A stretch of DNA of 64,000 nucleotides from Phallusia mammillata (Eukaryota; Chordata; Ascidiacea; Phlebobranchia; Ascidiidae), in the NCBI GenBank assembly GCA_003260075.1, contig QLIY01000167.1:66530-130529 (forward strand), given 5' to 3'. Made by a program: the position numbers and the translations under genes. Below are positions 24,802 to 37,700 of the stretch, one piece after another; the first letter of the stretch is position 1; the number at the start of each line of letters is the position of its first letter. The notes beneath the pieces are model-generated. The model saw only the letters and a list, made by a program, of their open reading frames with translations. It was not told the origin of the DNA and did no database searches.

Positions 24802-26496
24802 CTTGCCCTTTTGAAAAATCAAGCTACTTAACGCAACAAAAAAATGCCTTTTCAGTGGAATATTCAAACGCTATGGTGGCATAACCTAGTTATCTGCTGA
24901 CAAATAACAAACTTTATGGTAAGGATTTAGGCTGTAACTTAAATGTAAACAGTTGCGAGCCTCGAGCTAGCTGCTATACTTAAATTTTCAGGAATAGTCG
25001 ACACCATGGTAATATTTACTTAGCGTAGCCTAGCTGCTGAAATTCTGTATCCTGTGCCACGCTCCACGCTGGTTTATCCGAACAGGCATGAATGGAAAGC
25101 CAACCAATCGAAATAAAGGAAGCAATAGACCTAGATTGTGAGCGAACAGAGCACGACTTTTGGCGCCAACTGGTGTAAACGTAGTACTACTGCCAAAAGT
25201 AAACATACATGTTGGGTTAAAAACGCCTTTCGAACAATTTTAGACCTGTCACTCGTATAATAGTGATACCTAGAAGTAAAATCTAGTTACAGGTGGAGTG
25301 TAGGGAACCCTATAACTTATTAACTAACATTTTGATTTAAACAAGAAACTGTAATGTCTGCACTCCATGCTATTCTCCCTTGAATATAAATAACTGCTAA
25401 TACTTGCATCAAAAATGATCACATCTCAAATTAAAAGCTCGAGTTGTTGGCCTTTGGTTGGTAAATTTCAATTGCTTTACGTAGAATTTACGTTGCCAGC
25501 CTCAACCGCTGCCGTTAAGCAGCCACAATGGAGCCACGTGTTCAAGCTAGCGAGATCATTCTCTTTTTATACTCCACATTTTTTCTCTTTTTCTTGCCCA
25601 GGCGATTGAAAAAAATCGTAGGCGACTACTACGGTTAGCTGACACGTGGGTAGTAAATCTTTGGTCGTAGTAAGACAGAGTTTAACCGCAGATAGCTGAT
25701 GGGCTTGACAATTTTCGTTTAATCCGTTGCTTTTTATCAGTTGCCTTTTCAGCAAGTCTATTTGGAGAAACGAATTCTGGACATTACTATGTAAAAAAAT
25801 GGGCAACATTTGAACAGTAACACATTGTTTTCAACGTAGGCTAAAGTAGAGGGCAGTTTTTCAAACCTTTTTGCTTTTTCGGTCTGGTGACTGGCCCTAA
25901 CTAAAAACATCCAACAGCGGTTGCCTTCAGCGAAGCGGTTTCTTTTCCTAACTGTGTGCTACAGGGAACCTAATAGATTGCTTTCTTGTTTACTCTCTAG
26001 TCGAGCGTGACGTACTTCCTAACGTAGCAGTATTTTTTTTAATTATTATGATGGATCTACAATAAACACCTCGCTTTCTTATTTACATAAAGTAAGCCAA
26101 GACTTACTTTGGGGCTTTTCTCTACACGGATAAATAAGTCAGCCAGGCTTTAAAGTCGTTCAACGTAATAAATACGATGCAAACACAGTTAAAAGTTGCT
26201 GTTGATTGCTCTACTAAATACCCTCTCAGTATGCAACGGAAATTCCTTTTAAATTCAATTTCTTTAACTAACGCAACAGAAACTATTGTACCTTACTTCA
26301 TTATGCACATAAAACTACTCTCAAATGTTAATTAAAGGTTTAAACTTTCTACGACTGCATCGACCAGCCGGCGTTCGGGTTTTGCTTTGTCAAACAATGC
26401 AACCGTTGCTTTCGACGGTGACGTAACGAAAGATTTGCAACGTCACAAAGAAGATTGCCAGCAGCCGAAAGAGAAAATATCGGTCACGCCAGGTCA
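24802..26496. other. Upstream region of the CAT transporter gene
   Basis: No supported gene. It should hold the CAT 5' UTR and promoter. A CCAAT word (25104-25108) lies about 300 bp upstream of the start codon, but no TATA box or transcription start could be assigned. Frames of 60-80 codons here have no family resemblance. Confidence 0.45.
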
Positions 26497-26606
26497 TTAA
26501 ATCGCCCCTAAATCAATTACTAGGTCGCGATACATTGTCAACACCCAGATCAATGCGTGGTTTATTTCATCAATCTCTTGCATTTGCATTTCGTTTGACG
26601 TCCAGG
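26497..26606 (-). CDS. Possible terminal exon of an unidentified small gene
   Basis: A pyrimidine-rich acceptor (TTTTTCTTCACAG) is followed by an open frame from 26606 to a TAA at 26499-26497. It encodes about 36 residues including MQMQEIDEINHALIWVLTMY and ending DLGAI. The composition looks protein-like and slightly more GC-rich than its surroundings, but I recognise no family and found no convincing upstream exon with a matching donor between here and ECM29. It could be chance. Confidence 0.25.
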
Positions 26607-28115
26607 CTGTGAAGAAAAATTTACAGGTCACAATAAGACAAACGGCTTTTATATGCCTGCCGTTCGGCAAATTTTGATAGCATTTAATCACATTTTTTAA
26701 TGCACATACTGCTACCTCAATACACAGTATAAAGATACTAGTTGTGTAGCTTTATTTAAGTTCACGTTCATGAAATTTTATTACACAACTAGCAACCCAA
26801 AGCACAAATTCCATCAAGTAACTTAGACAATGGAATTCGTGGCGTTAACGGTTTTGCTCGAGTGACTCAAGACAAAATGTGCTGCATAAGCAAAGTTCCG
26901 CAACGCATGACTCAGCGATTGCAGCAATAAAGAATGTAGAAAGACTTTCCCATGCTTGCTAGGCGTAATAAAGCTTTGCTGACGGTAAAATGTTCGTTGT
27001 ATTCATGGTGTGGTCATTGACAAATCTCTAAATAAGCTAAATTAACAGTTATATCATTGAATAGGCATTAAGCTATTTCTCTAACACAGCACAAAACGTA
27101 CTCCCCCCCCCCTTCATGGTGTGGTCATTGACAAATCTCTAAATAAGCTAAATTAACAGTAATATCATTGAATAAGCATTAAGCTATTTCTCTAACACAG
27201 CACAAAACGTACTAACTGCATAGTTGCATACTTGCAAATATTTACTTGTATTTCAATAATTGTCGTTGCAAAAGCTGTTTTCTGCGCAATCAATTCATTA
27301 TAATGCTTTTATATGACACTTTTAGGGGATATGAACATTTTCCAACAAAATGTCAGATGCAATAACGTGTTTTGTTAGTCTTTTTACAGATTCCGGGAGA
27401 ATTTCTTCTTTTCTCAGTACAGTCTCCCCCCAACACTGTGAAACATGAAACCAACGCGGGTGTTTCAAAACCCAGCATACCCTGCCGTCGCTAAGGTGCT
27501 GACGTAATTTGGTGTCAGACACTGGCATTCAGTTTCTTTATTGTAACCGGATAATTTGTCGCCGTTTAGCACACAAAATACACAATAAGTGTGGCTAGTG
27601 TTACGGGTAACGTATCTTGATTGGTTGAAAAAGGGCCACACGCCCATTGATTGACGAATTCTAAACTGAATTTCGAAAACGAACAGCTGTTGTACGGCAC
27701 TTTTATGACATTATTTATTATCCCCACGATATACGTTATTGCAGACGTATCAAATCGATGTTCAACAAAAGGTCATCTTTTATGTTCAATGCTAAAGAGA
27801 GACAGATTGGTACACTCTTCAAACTCTCTTCGGGTAATATACATTTCCCAAATTGGAAAAACACAATTGCATACAAGTCCCTACGGCATGTGTTTCGTTT
27901 ACCACTTTACTTTTGAGGAAAGGTTGCTGTTTTCCTGTCGCTCTTTGGCATTTTAACCAAACGCTGCTGCCTGAAATACGACGTTGTAAATCGAAACCTG
28001 GCCTTCGGGTCTGAGAAAAATCAACAATAAAAGCATTTTTACGAATAAATCAACGTCTGTTGTTTTGTTTTAGTATAAATTGATGTTGCCTGTGTCAAAA
28101 CGCACACATTTGCAC

Positions 28116-28530
28116 TAGTGATGGAACGGGTACCCTGTACTCGGTATCGAACGGTTTCAGTGGTATCGATCCTCGGTATCGATCCTCGGTATCGAAATTT
28201 TTTGTCTCAGTTTTCGATACCAACGTGCGAGTACCGAAGGTCCATTTACACCATAAGAATACGGGCAACTTTGGCAGCATAAAATTGGAAAAAAGTTCCG
28301 CCAGGTTACATATATTTTTTTCACTATCGTATGGAGATTACATTTTTCTGCATGTGTGTGTGCACGCCTGTACCCCGGCCATGACAGATAAATTAGTCAG
28401 TGATATACAACTAAGTACAACACTGTACTTAAGTACTCGGTAATCGTACTCGGTACTCGGTATCGAAGGTATATACATGTGGTACTCGTACTCGGTACTC
28501 GCTTCAAAACCTGGTATCGTCCCATCACTA
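28116..28530. mobile_element. Complete non-autonomous hAT-type element, 415 bp, with 8-bp target duplication
   Basis: Ends TAGTGATGG... and ...CGTCCCATCACTA are inverted repeats. The element is flanked on both sides by ATTTGCAC (28108-28115 and 28531-28538), a perfect 8-bp target-site duplication, the hallmark length for hAT elements. Subterminal GGTATCGA / TACTCGG words are repeated many times. The body is related, in the opposite orientation, to the interrupted copy at 13211-13548. It has no transposase frame. Confidence 0.9.
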
Positions 28531-28638
28531 ATTTGCACCTTATTAACTGTGTGGAAAGTTTCCTAGTTGTTCGGTTTTCAAAACTTTTTCCGTTTGGACT
28601 TCAAACCTAAAATGAATCAGCGCACAAATAACGTAAAT

Positions 28639-28908
28639 CCCCCCCCCCCGTACTCGGTACTCGCTTCAAAACCTGGTATCGTCCCATCACTAATTTACAC
28701 CTTATTAACTTTGTGGCAAGTAGCCTAGTTGTTCGGTTTTCAAAACTTTTTCCGTTTGGACTTTAAACCTAAAATGAATCAGCGCACAAATAACGTAAAT
28801 TACCCCCCCCCCGTATGGAGATTACATTTTTCTGCATGTGTGTGTGCACGCCTGTACCCCAGAATTAGCCACTGATATACAACTAAGTACAACACTGTAC
28901 TTAAGTAG
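28639..28908. repeat. Duplicated fragments of the 28.1-kb hAT-type element and its flank
   Basis: After C11 (28639-28649) the right end of the element and its flank (about 28490-28638) are repeated as 28650-28802. After C10 (28803-28812) an internal part of the element reappears and runs into C59 at 28909. The repeated flank carries small differences (TTTGTGGCAAGTAG versus TGTGTGGAAAGTTT), as for the other allele. Confidence 0.75.

Positions 28909-28967
<59 letters not shown>
28909..28967. repeat. Homopolymer tract, 59 C
   Basis: An uninterrupted C run joins an internal fragment of the hAT-type element (left) to unrelated sequence CACCTCTGTACC (right), consistent with a gap joint. Confidence 0.95.
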
Positions 28968-30243
28968 ACCTCTGTACCACGGTTACGTAACTGTTTGCAC
29001 TGCAATGTCAATACCAAGTAAAAAGCGTGTGTCATTTGTCTAAGCATCAGTACATTGTTTTGGTACGGTTAGTTGACCGTTGGCAAAGACCAATTTTCGA
29101 AAAGGAAACGACTATTTTTAACGCGCCAAAGTTTAAAATCAGCATGACGCAACAAAAAATAAGACTACATCGAAAAAAATCCTTACGTAAATTGCACCTC
29201 AAATTTCATCATTTGACTATAAAGCTTATAGATGGAATGGGTACCTCTATTGTTGTCAGCATAAAGTGGAATCTCAAAGCCCCGCAAGAGGGCTTAGCGT
29301 ATTTAGGGAACTTTTAAGTGGCAAAGAATACGCGAAACCCACTTCATTGATATCCAGTTGTATTGATCGATATTCAAATTACCATCAAAACAAACCCTAT
29401 ATAGGGACTTGACGCTATCTCACATCAAATACTGTCAAAATAATAAACATTTACGCAATTGTGTACACTTTGTAGGAAATTATTATTGCCCGAAGTTCAA
29501 TTTTTTGTCGTGGTTCACCAACTAATGTGATCAAAAACAGAAAAGAACGTTCAACAAAGCCCGTATAATGGGCCTACTATGAAAACAAACAACACGTTTA
29601 GACCTCCATTATTAAAGGGTATTCCCTTTGGCTATACACCTTTGGCATGTTTAAATACGAGTTGAGTGTAAATTTGAGGAAACCTGTAGTTGAAAACCTA
29701 CAAAAATGATTACTGACAGAGAAGCCTACCTAAAAACACGCGGTAGTGGTATTTCTCTATTCGGCAACAATAGACAAAACATTGGGAACCAAACCGATAG
29801 TTCAAACTCGAAACCGAAACCTCGAAAGTGTGACCAACAGGAACTCTGATAGGAATACGAATTTCTTTTCCAACGCGACTGGTTCGTTTTTTCAGGAACC
29901 CCTCGACAACGAACCCCCAGTCGTGTTTATCCACAAACACCAACCTCACTATTTTGTCAGCACGCTTTATAATACGGTGTAGTTGCAGCGCGTTCAGTCA
30001 TAATCCACCAATTGCGTCCTTTACTGTTTTGCGCTCCATAACATTTGAACGTTGGGCAGCTATTTCCGGTTTGGTGATTGTTTATGATTCCTTTAAACTA
30101 GCAAAATAAACTAAACTCAAACTTTATCAGTAACTGAACTATGTACGTCAAATAGGCATAACTCAGATTTTTAATACTGGATTTTAATACATCTCTAATC
30201 TTCAGGTGTGTCATGGTCAGAATTCACAAAAACATTTTAACTG

Positions 30244-31706
30244 TTACAAGTCCCTTAAAATAGCTTCGCATTGGGACAGCAGTGTTTTAATCAAATCCTG
30301 CTGCTCGGATTTTTCCGAAGTTTCCCGAAGGGCAGCGACGAAACTTCGAAAATCTTCAGAAGGAATCCTATTGCACCGTTTATCTGCCAAAAACGGACAT
30401 TACTGCAAAAATGCTTGTAAAAGTTAACTTGTATGTTTCCCTTGAGAAATAAACATAGGTACAGTATTTTAAACTGTGTAAATGGCAGAATCCAATAACT
30501 TTACTGGACAAATTCACCAGGCACTCAAAACCCAGAATTTAGTCGCAATTACTGGCTAAATGACTTGACTTTATTTAAAACATCAAAAAATGCTTAATGG
30601 CAGATAAAAACAAAACAAAAAGTAATAAAGACATTTAAACACAACAAATAACTATAGATAAAGAGTTAAAGTGTGTGAAAAGGTTTAGTAGAAAATTCGT
30701 TTTGTTTACCAGCAATAATTTTCACAAAGTGTTGACTGGCCTTCCCAGCTTCTTCTCGAATCGCCGAAAACTTCATGTTAGCTGAAAACAGTAAAATAAA
30801 ATTAAGAAAGTTGGAAAACGGCAATTTCAACAAAAAAGCCATTAGCCTGTTAGTCCTAATCACTTATAAATATGAATATAAAGTCGAGAACTTAAATACG
30901 AAAATTACTTATGCGATATGTGTCTCCAGGTTAATTCAAAGAAGATCGCCCCCAAAGCATATCAAACTATTATGTCTAGTTATTATGACAATATTTTGTG
31001 TGTTTTTATGTGTATTTATTATGACAAGTTCAATACATTGCTGTTTGGAATATTGTTGACTGTGTCAACAATAACACAATGACAATACACAAACCCAATT
31101 AGAATAAAGAGGACAAACAAAAACCTTCCAAACACCATACATTGACTTAAAGTAGCGTATAAAAAATAAAACTGAAAAAAACTTGCATGTATAAAGTCAA
31201 TTCTATTGCAAACGATTCTGACCAAACCCTTAGTGGTTTGAAAACGAAACCTGGTGTTTGAAGACAATTGAACGATTGGATACTAAGCCCGTAGCTAACG
31301 GCGTATGGGAAAAGTTTTAACATTTAAACAACATTTCTGCTTAATCTATTTAATCAAGACGCTTAAATTTACAACAAAACCGTTTTTTTCTTCGAAACTT
31401 ACTCAAGCATGACGCGAGCGGTTTCGCGAGAACAGCAACGTCGGAAAATTGTGGTTCCGCTTCGCTGGCGACGCGTTGAAGCGTGGCGAGAGACTCGAGA
31501 ATTTTGCTGAGGCATTTAACAGCGGCAAGCTGCACACCGAAAGTGCTGAGCTCAGCAAATTCGGAAAGTACGCCGAACACTTCTCCATAGAACTTCACTA
31601 AAAATAAGATTTTGGCAATTTTAACACAAACACAAGTATAGTTTGTTCTACAATCGCAACATATACAGTAGCAATTTTCAGTCAACTGTTCTAAATATCT
31701 ATTTAT

Positions 31707-31753
<47 letters not shown>

Positions 31754-34700
31754 ATATCTATTTATTTCAAAACCACACAAAAACCTAAGGTGTCCATGAT
31801 CACTTTAGCGTGGTCCTTGGAACGACAACTATGTTTGGTGATAAACTGAAAGTAGGTGCATGTGATAATTTGTTTAATGCAGTTACATATTTAATGCTAG
31901 ATACACATAATTTATTGAATATTCAGTACGAAAAAAACGTTATCCAAATCATAGCCCATTTATTGTTAGCTGTCAATTGTTTTATGCCACTTAACAAAAT
32001 TATGCTTTGGAGGGAATATACTTCAAGCCAAACTGGTTTAATCGGTAAACACGATTTTAAACACCATTTTGTCACTTTTTGCATTCTAGTTTGTATTTAT
32101 ATACAAGAACTGAAGATGTCAAAAAACCAAAACATATATTATGCAAAAAATGCGTTGATCGGTTAATTCTGTTTGGCCTAAGGTTTGGTGCACTGGGTTT
32201 TGGATTAATTTTGACACTAACGCTCCCCCCCCCCACATATATTATGCAAAAAATGCGTTGATCGGTTAATTCTGTTTGGCCTGAGGTTTGGTGCACTGGG
32301 TTTTGGATTAATTTTGACACTAACGCTTAATAGAGGTCACAATCAAACGGTTCTTGCCTTGTGTTTCCGGACTGGACGGCCAGGCTTTACATAAGGATTT
32401 CAGAATTAATTCTTGTCGTTTGAGAACCGCAGTTTTTCGTTCTTTTCTACTCGTTCTGTCTTCGTCATCATCACTGTCTGACTCTTTTCCTTCCTAAAAT
32501 AAAAAAGCAAATTTCTGGTTGTAAAATGAGAAAGAAAACTTTGCTCAGCTGCAATTTGTGATAAAAATTGATGTAAAAGTAAAAAACACAATTTATGAAA
32601 AGAGGAACCAAGTCGTTTTAGGTGCAATTTGTGATTGAAAAAAATAGATCTAAAAATAGAAATGGAAAACAAAATTTATGGAAACAAAATACACCCACCC
32701 CACTGTAATGTTACTTAAAAAAACGAAAAAGGTTGCCAAAACATGTTATTTCTTCAGGTAATTTCATTTATTAAAAAACAAAAGTGTCTGCATTGGTTAA
32801 AAAATACAGATTTTTTAAATGTCAATGTATCTGTACTATTTTGTGAAATTTTTAATATTTTGCCATGTTTTATTTAATATATCGCACAGGTGATATTACA
32901 TTTATTTGCGAAATTAATTCGTTGAATTTGTTTAAACCACTCTCGGTCTAATCGGCCAAACGCCAACAGTAAATCTGATTAAATTTGGACATCGGCGTGA
33001 GAAAATTTTAAACAATGTATGATAAAAAAATTTGCTTCATAGTAACGATATTTCCGATTAATCAGAAACCACATAGCAAACACTATTATGAGCTGTTTTC
33101 AGTAAGCATTGGAGTCAAAGAATATGTTGGATTTTAAGAACTGGGAGGTGGTTTGCAAGCAGCAATGCTTATCATCACATGCCATTAAGTAGCAAACAGC
33201 ATGCTACAAAAATATTGCTGCAAAGTCTGTACAAAGTTCATATATAAGTCTAAGTGTGCAAATTTTGAATGTATTGCTTAAAAACACCCCAGTTTGTTGC
33301 AAACATTCTCAAACGGAAATATTGGTTTTAGGCAATTTTGCAGAATTCAGCGTGATTCATGTTGCAAAAAACAAATACATTAAATTCGTTTTAATCTGCC
33401 AAGAAGTAAAAAAGGGAAAACTTTTTATAACCTATTGCTTATTGGATAAATCTTACTCGTAAACATATTTTTCAAAAATGTTTAAAAAATGTTCAGATAG
33501 TGCCACTAAAATAAGCGCTTGGAAAGTTGACCTGGTCATTCATTACGTTCAAAGGTTATTGCCATTGCAGTAGCGTTTTTTTCGTTAAAACTAAAATGAC
33601 AGTGTCTTAAGTTATATGTAACTCCACTCATAGCTATTCTTTGCCAAATTATCACTCGAATAACCGTATAACTTTAGAAAAGGCGGCAAAGTAACAAAAA
33701 TGGCCATATTTTGTCTCAGTACTCGCCAACCTGAACAAAATCCCTTATTTTTAATCATACGCCAGTCCCGTTAAAAGCATTTTACCAGATCAAGCCGCCT
33801 CACAAGTCTGAAGCATTTTCATATGGCAAGGCACAGACCAGATTTAAAAATGAGTGCGTCGTGATCGCAGGTTTGCACGGACGCTTCAGGGCTAATCCCA
33901 GTATGAATGTATCCATCTTAGCAAAGTTTCAAAACAAGCCTTTGCTACGTACTTTCGACAGATGAGGCCGAGTTAACGACCAGAACTGATCGAATCCGTC
34001 GATCTTGCGGCTTTGCAGAACATTGGCCAGACAAGTGATCGCTTCGACGCTGTACGTCAACTTTTCACGTTTGCTTTCTTTCACGAGGACCGCCACTGCC
34101 TGCAAAGACCAAGACTAGGTAAATTTCACAATAAACACAAAAATAAAAACAAAAAAATACATAGGTTATTACACTACAAGGTTATGTTCCTTAACTTGAA
34201 TATAGCCAAAATAACCAATGAAATGCTTTTTTGTTACCAAACTTTTTTTGTTTTATACCATTAACAAAAAAAGTATCATGACCCATTGGTGTCAAATAGG
34301 CTTGACCTCAAAAAATAATACAGTTTGGACAAAACAAATTGTCCGGAATAGGCGAAGATCCGGATCAACCGATGTCGATCAGCCTTACCACATTCCAAAT
34401 CATTTGTACCTCAAGTTTTGTCCGAATAATGCGAAAATTAACCAAATCCGGTTTAACCGCGGTTTAACGTAGTTCACAGTAGGTATTTGATTGCTTTAAT
34501 ACTCAAGCGAGCGACATTTCCATACCTTTTCCAGTTCACCTGGTGTCATTTCGTCACCACAGTGTTCGCAAACATTACTTAAAGCTTCAAGTAATTGGGT
34601 TTTTCCTTCCCAAGTACGACCCTGCAATCCCTCGAAAAGCGCCTGAAATAAAGTAGAAGGCATCAATACATTACCATGACAACGAAAGTTTTGTGAATCG

Positions 34701-37700
34701 TCTTGTTCGGCACCAGTATAGGATAGGGCAGTGGTTCCCAAAACATTTCTTCCAAGAAAGGAATTTTAAAACTTAAAGGATGGAATTTACCTAAATTTTG
34801 CAAGTGGTTTGTAAATAGATACCTTAGCTCTGAGAATATAACCTGTGAAGTAGATAAAAAACCCAAATTTTACAAGATCTTTGTATGGATTAGGTTAGCA
34901 TCTACTATGCAGTATATTAGGGAGAATCTATAATTTTTTTTGAGTTTTTAAGGGAGGAATTCTACGAAAGAGGTTAGAAATCACCGCAAAGTTAATACAA
35001 GACTTTTCAAATATACTTAGGGGTAGACAATAATTTTAAAAAACGCCCCCCCCCCGGGCAGTGGTTCCCAAAACATTTCTTCCAAGAAAGGAATTTTAAA
35101 ACTGAAAGGACAGAATTTACCTACATATTACATGTGGTTTGTAAACATAGATACTTTAGCTCTGAGAATATAACCTGTGAAGTAGATAAAAAACCCAATT
35201 TCACAAGATCTTTGTATGGATTAGGTTAGTATCTATATGCAGTACATTAGGGTAGAATGACAATTGTTTTGAATTGCCAAGGGGGGAATTCGACGAAAAG
35301 GGTTAGAAACCACTACAACGGGGTATTTGATTCAGTTTATACAAGACTTTTCAAATATACTTAGGGGTAGAAAATATGTTTTAATTTTTGAAAACAAAGT
35401 TGGGTTAAATTGTTGTTACGTAATCACTACGTCACGTGACGCAGCCACAATCAAAATGTAAGATCAAAACCGTGACAGGCCCAAAACAACAGCGTTTGAT
35501 GTTAAAAAATTTAGTATTGACATTACTCAAAGCAAATTTTCCCCCCCCCCCAGGCCCAAAACAACAGCGTTTGATGTTAAAAAATTTAGTATTGACATTG
35601 TACATAAGCAGCTTACTCGAAGCAAATTTTCCAGTTGAGGGCGCACCACCGTTCCTGGTCGCTGTTTCTTAGCAACGGTTGACATGGACGCGGCCGCCTG
35701 GGCCTTCGCTTCCCAGCTTGACGATTGCAGAGCGCCGGACGATATTTCAACGATTTCTTTCAAGTGAAGACGAACGGCTGTTTCTGAGCCTAATGTGTAA
35801 ATGATGTGCTAGTTAGTAATAAAGCTACGAATACGATAAAATTCTGGGCGTTAGTCAAATGCTAAAAATGTGACCATGGACAATGAAGTACAGTTGCGTT
35901 ATAAAAGTGTGACGTCATAATGCTTTAAGTCAGTTGTTCTCACCTGTGAAGGAATTTCTCCCAAGAAAGGAATTATAAAACTTGTGGAGAGAAATTTACT
36001 ATAATCTGTATTTGCGGTTTGTAAATACACTTAAGCTCTGGGAAGATAATCTATGAAGTTGATAAAAGGCACAATTTAAATGACCCTTTGACGGTTTAGA
36101 ATCTACTAAATGGTATTTTGGGAAGGAATGAAAACATTTTAATTTGTTAAGCGAGGAAATTCGTCGATAAAGGTTGGGAATAAAATGTCCTTGTTGCTGT
36201 AGTTTATGCCAAGTAAAAAGCATGGTGAACTGAAACGTGAAAAATGCGTGCGTAAAGTAGATATAAACTCAAACAACTTGATTTGCCCCCCCCCCAATTT
36301 GTTAAGCGAGGAAATTCGTCGATAAAGGTTGGGAATAAAATGTTCGTTGTTGCTGTAGTTTATGTCAAGTAAAAAGCGTGGTGAACTGAAACGTGAAAAA
36401 TGCGTGCGTAAAGTAGATATAAACCCAAACAACTTGATTTACTCAGCGTCTAGACTGCCACAAAAAACTAAGCCGCACGATAGGAAAGTTAACACGCTAT
36501 AGCATACTACAGAAGGTCATACGAGGTTGCACTTTATCAGAAATTGTGTCGAACATGCCCAGATTATTATGTACTGGGAGTCATTTCGGGCTATGTTCCA
36601 TGATAAGTGTGTACTGCAATGAAGTTGGAGCGGTAACTGATCCAGAGGTTGTAAGCCAGGCTGGGCTTTTAGGGCTCAGGTTTTTACAGCAAACAGGCTT
36701 GATTTGGACCTGACTTTACGTTATGTGTGCGTAATTTTTTAAAATATTCCCCCCCCCCCGAACATGCCCAGATTATTATGTACTGGGAGTCATTTCGGGC
36801 TATGTTTCATGACAAGTGTGTACTGCAATGAAGTTGGAGCGGTAACTGATCCATAGTTGTAAGCCAGGCTGGGCATTTCGGGCTTAGGTTTGGACAGCAA
36901 ACAGACTTGATTTGGATCTGACTTTACGTTATGTGTGCGTAATTTTTTAAAATATAAATTACCTAGCTAAGTAGCTAGTTGCTGGACTTAACCTTATGTC
37001 CAACAGCTCTTATACGTCTTGTTTAAGCCATTGTCTATTATTTTCCATTGTGTATGATTTTTTTTGTTATATGCTTGTCCTTCAAACTTTCGGGACTAAA
37101 CGAGCTTATCAAAATCGAATCGGGTTCGCGCCAGGCTTCTCGCTTGTGTTTCGGACACGCTTTCAACTCTGAACTGAACTTTTCAACTGTTTGGTTTGTT
37201 AATAATGGTGTTTTGTGATGGAAAAGGGTTATAACTTTCTGTGATTATTGTTACGCCTTTGACACCTAAGTGGCGATTGATAGCAATTGCAAAACTGACC
37301 TGGAGTAAACTCGTTCCAGATCGCTTCCCACATGTCACGTGATGACAGAGCAAAGTTCACGTCATCGCCCCTGAAAACATATTTTTTTTTACTTTTTTAC
37401 ACACACACCTAAAAAAAAAGAATTCCTTTGCTAAAAACATCAAAGTATAGTACAGTTTCTGTAACAGAAAAAACTTTACTTGTCTTTCAATAGGGTTAAT
37501 TTTAAAATGAGTATTGTTGGAATAGGCCCCCCCCCCCTTGTTTAAGCCATTGTCTATTATTTTCCATTGTGTATGATTTTTTTTATATGCTTGTCCTTCA
37601 AACTTTCGGGACTAAACGAGCTTATCAAAAACGATTTGAGTTCGCGCCAGGCTTCTTGCTTGTGTTTCGGACACGCTTACAACTCTGAACTGAACTTTTC

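Larger units (their letters stand above)
26607..30243. other. Intergenic region between CAT and the ECM29 stop
   Basis: It contains a tile pair (27004-27102 and 27113-27213), a complete hAT-type element (28116-28530) with duplicated fragments to 28908, a C59 tract (28909-28967), and otherwise unremarkable AT-rich DNA. Open frames near 27322-27956, 29027-29317 and 29710-29982 show no splice structure or recognisable domain. Confidence 0.6.

Noticed and set aside
27322..27956. Open frames of 60-100 codons on both strands between CAT and ECM29
   Set aside because: No splice structure or recognisable domain, and lengths are expected by chance.
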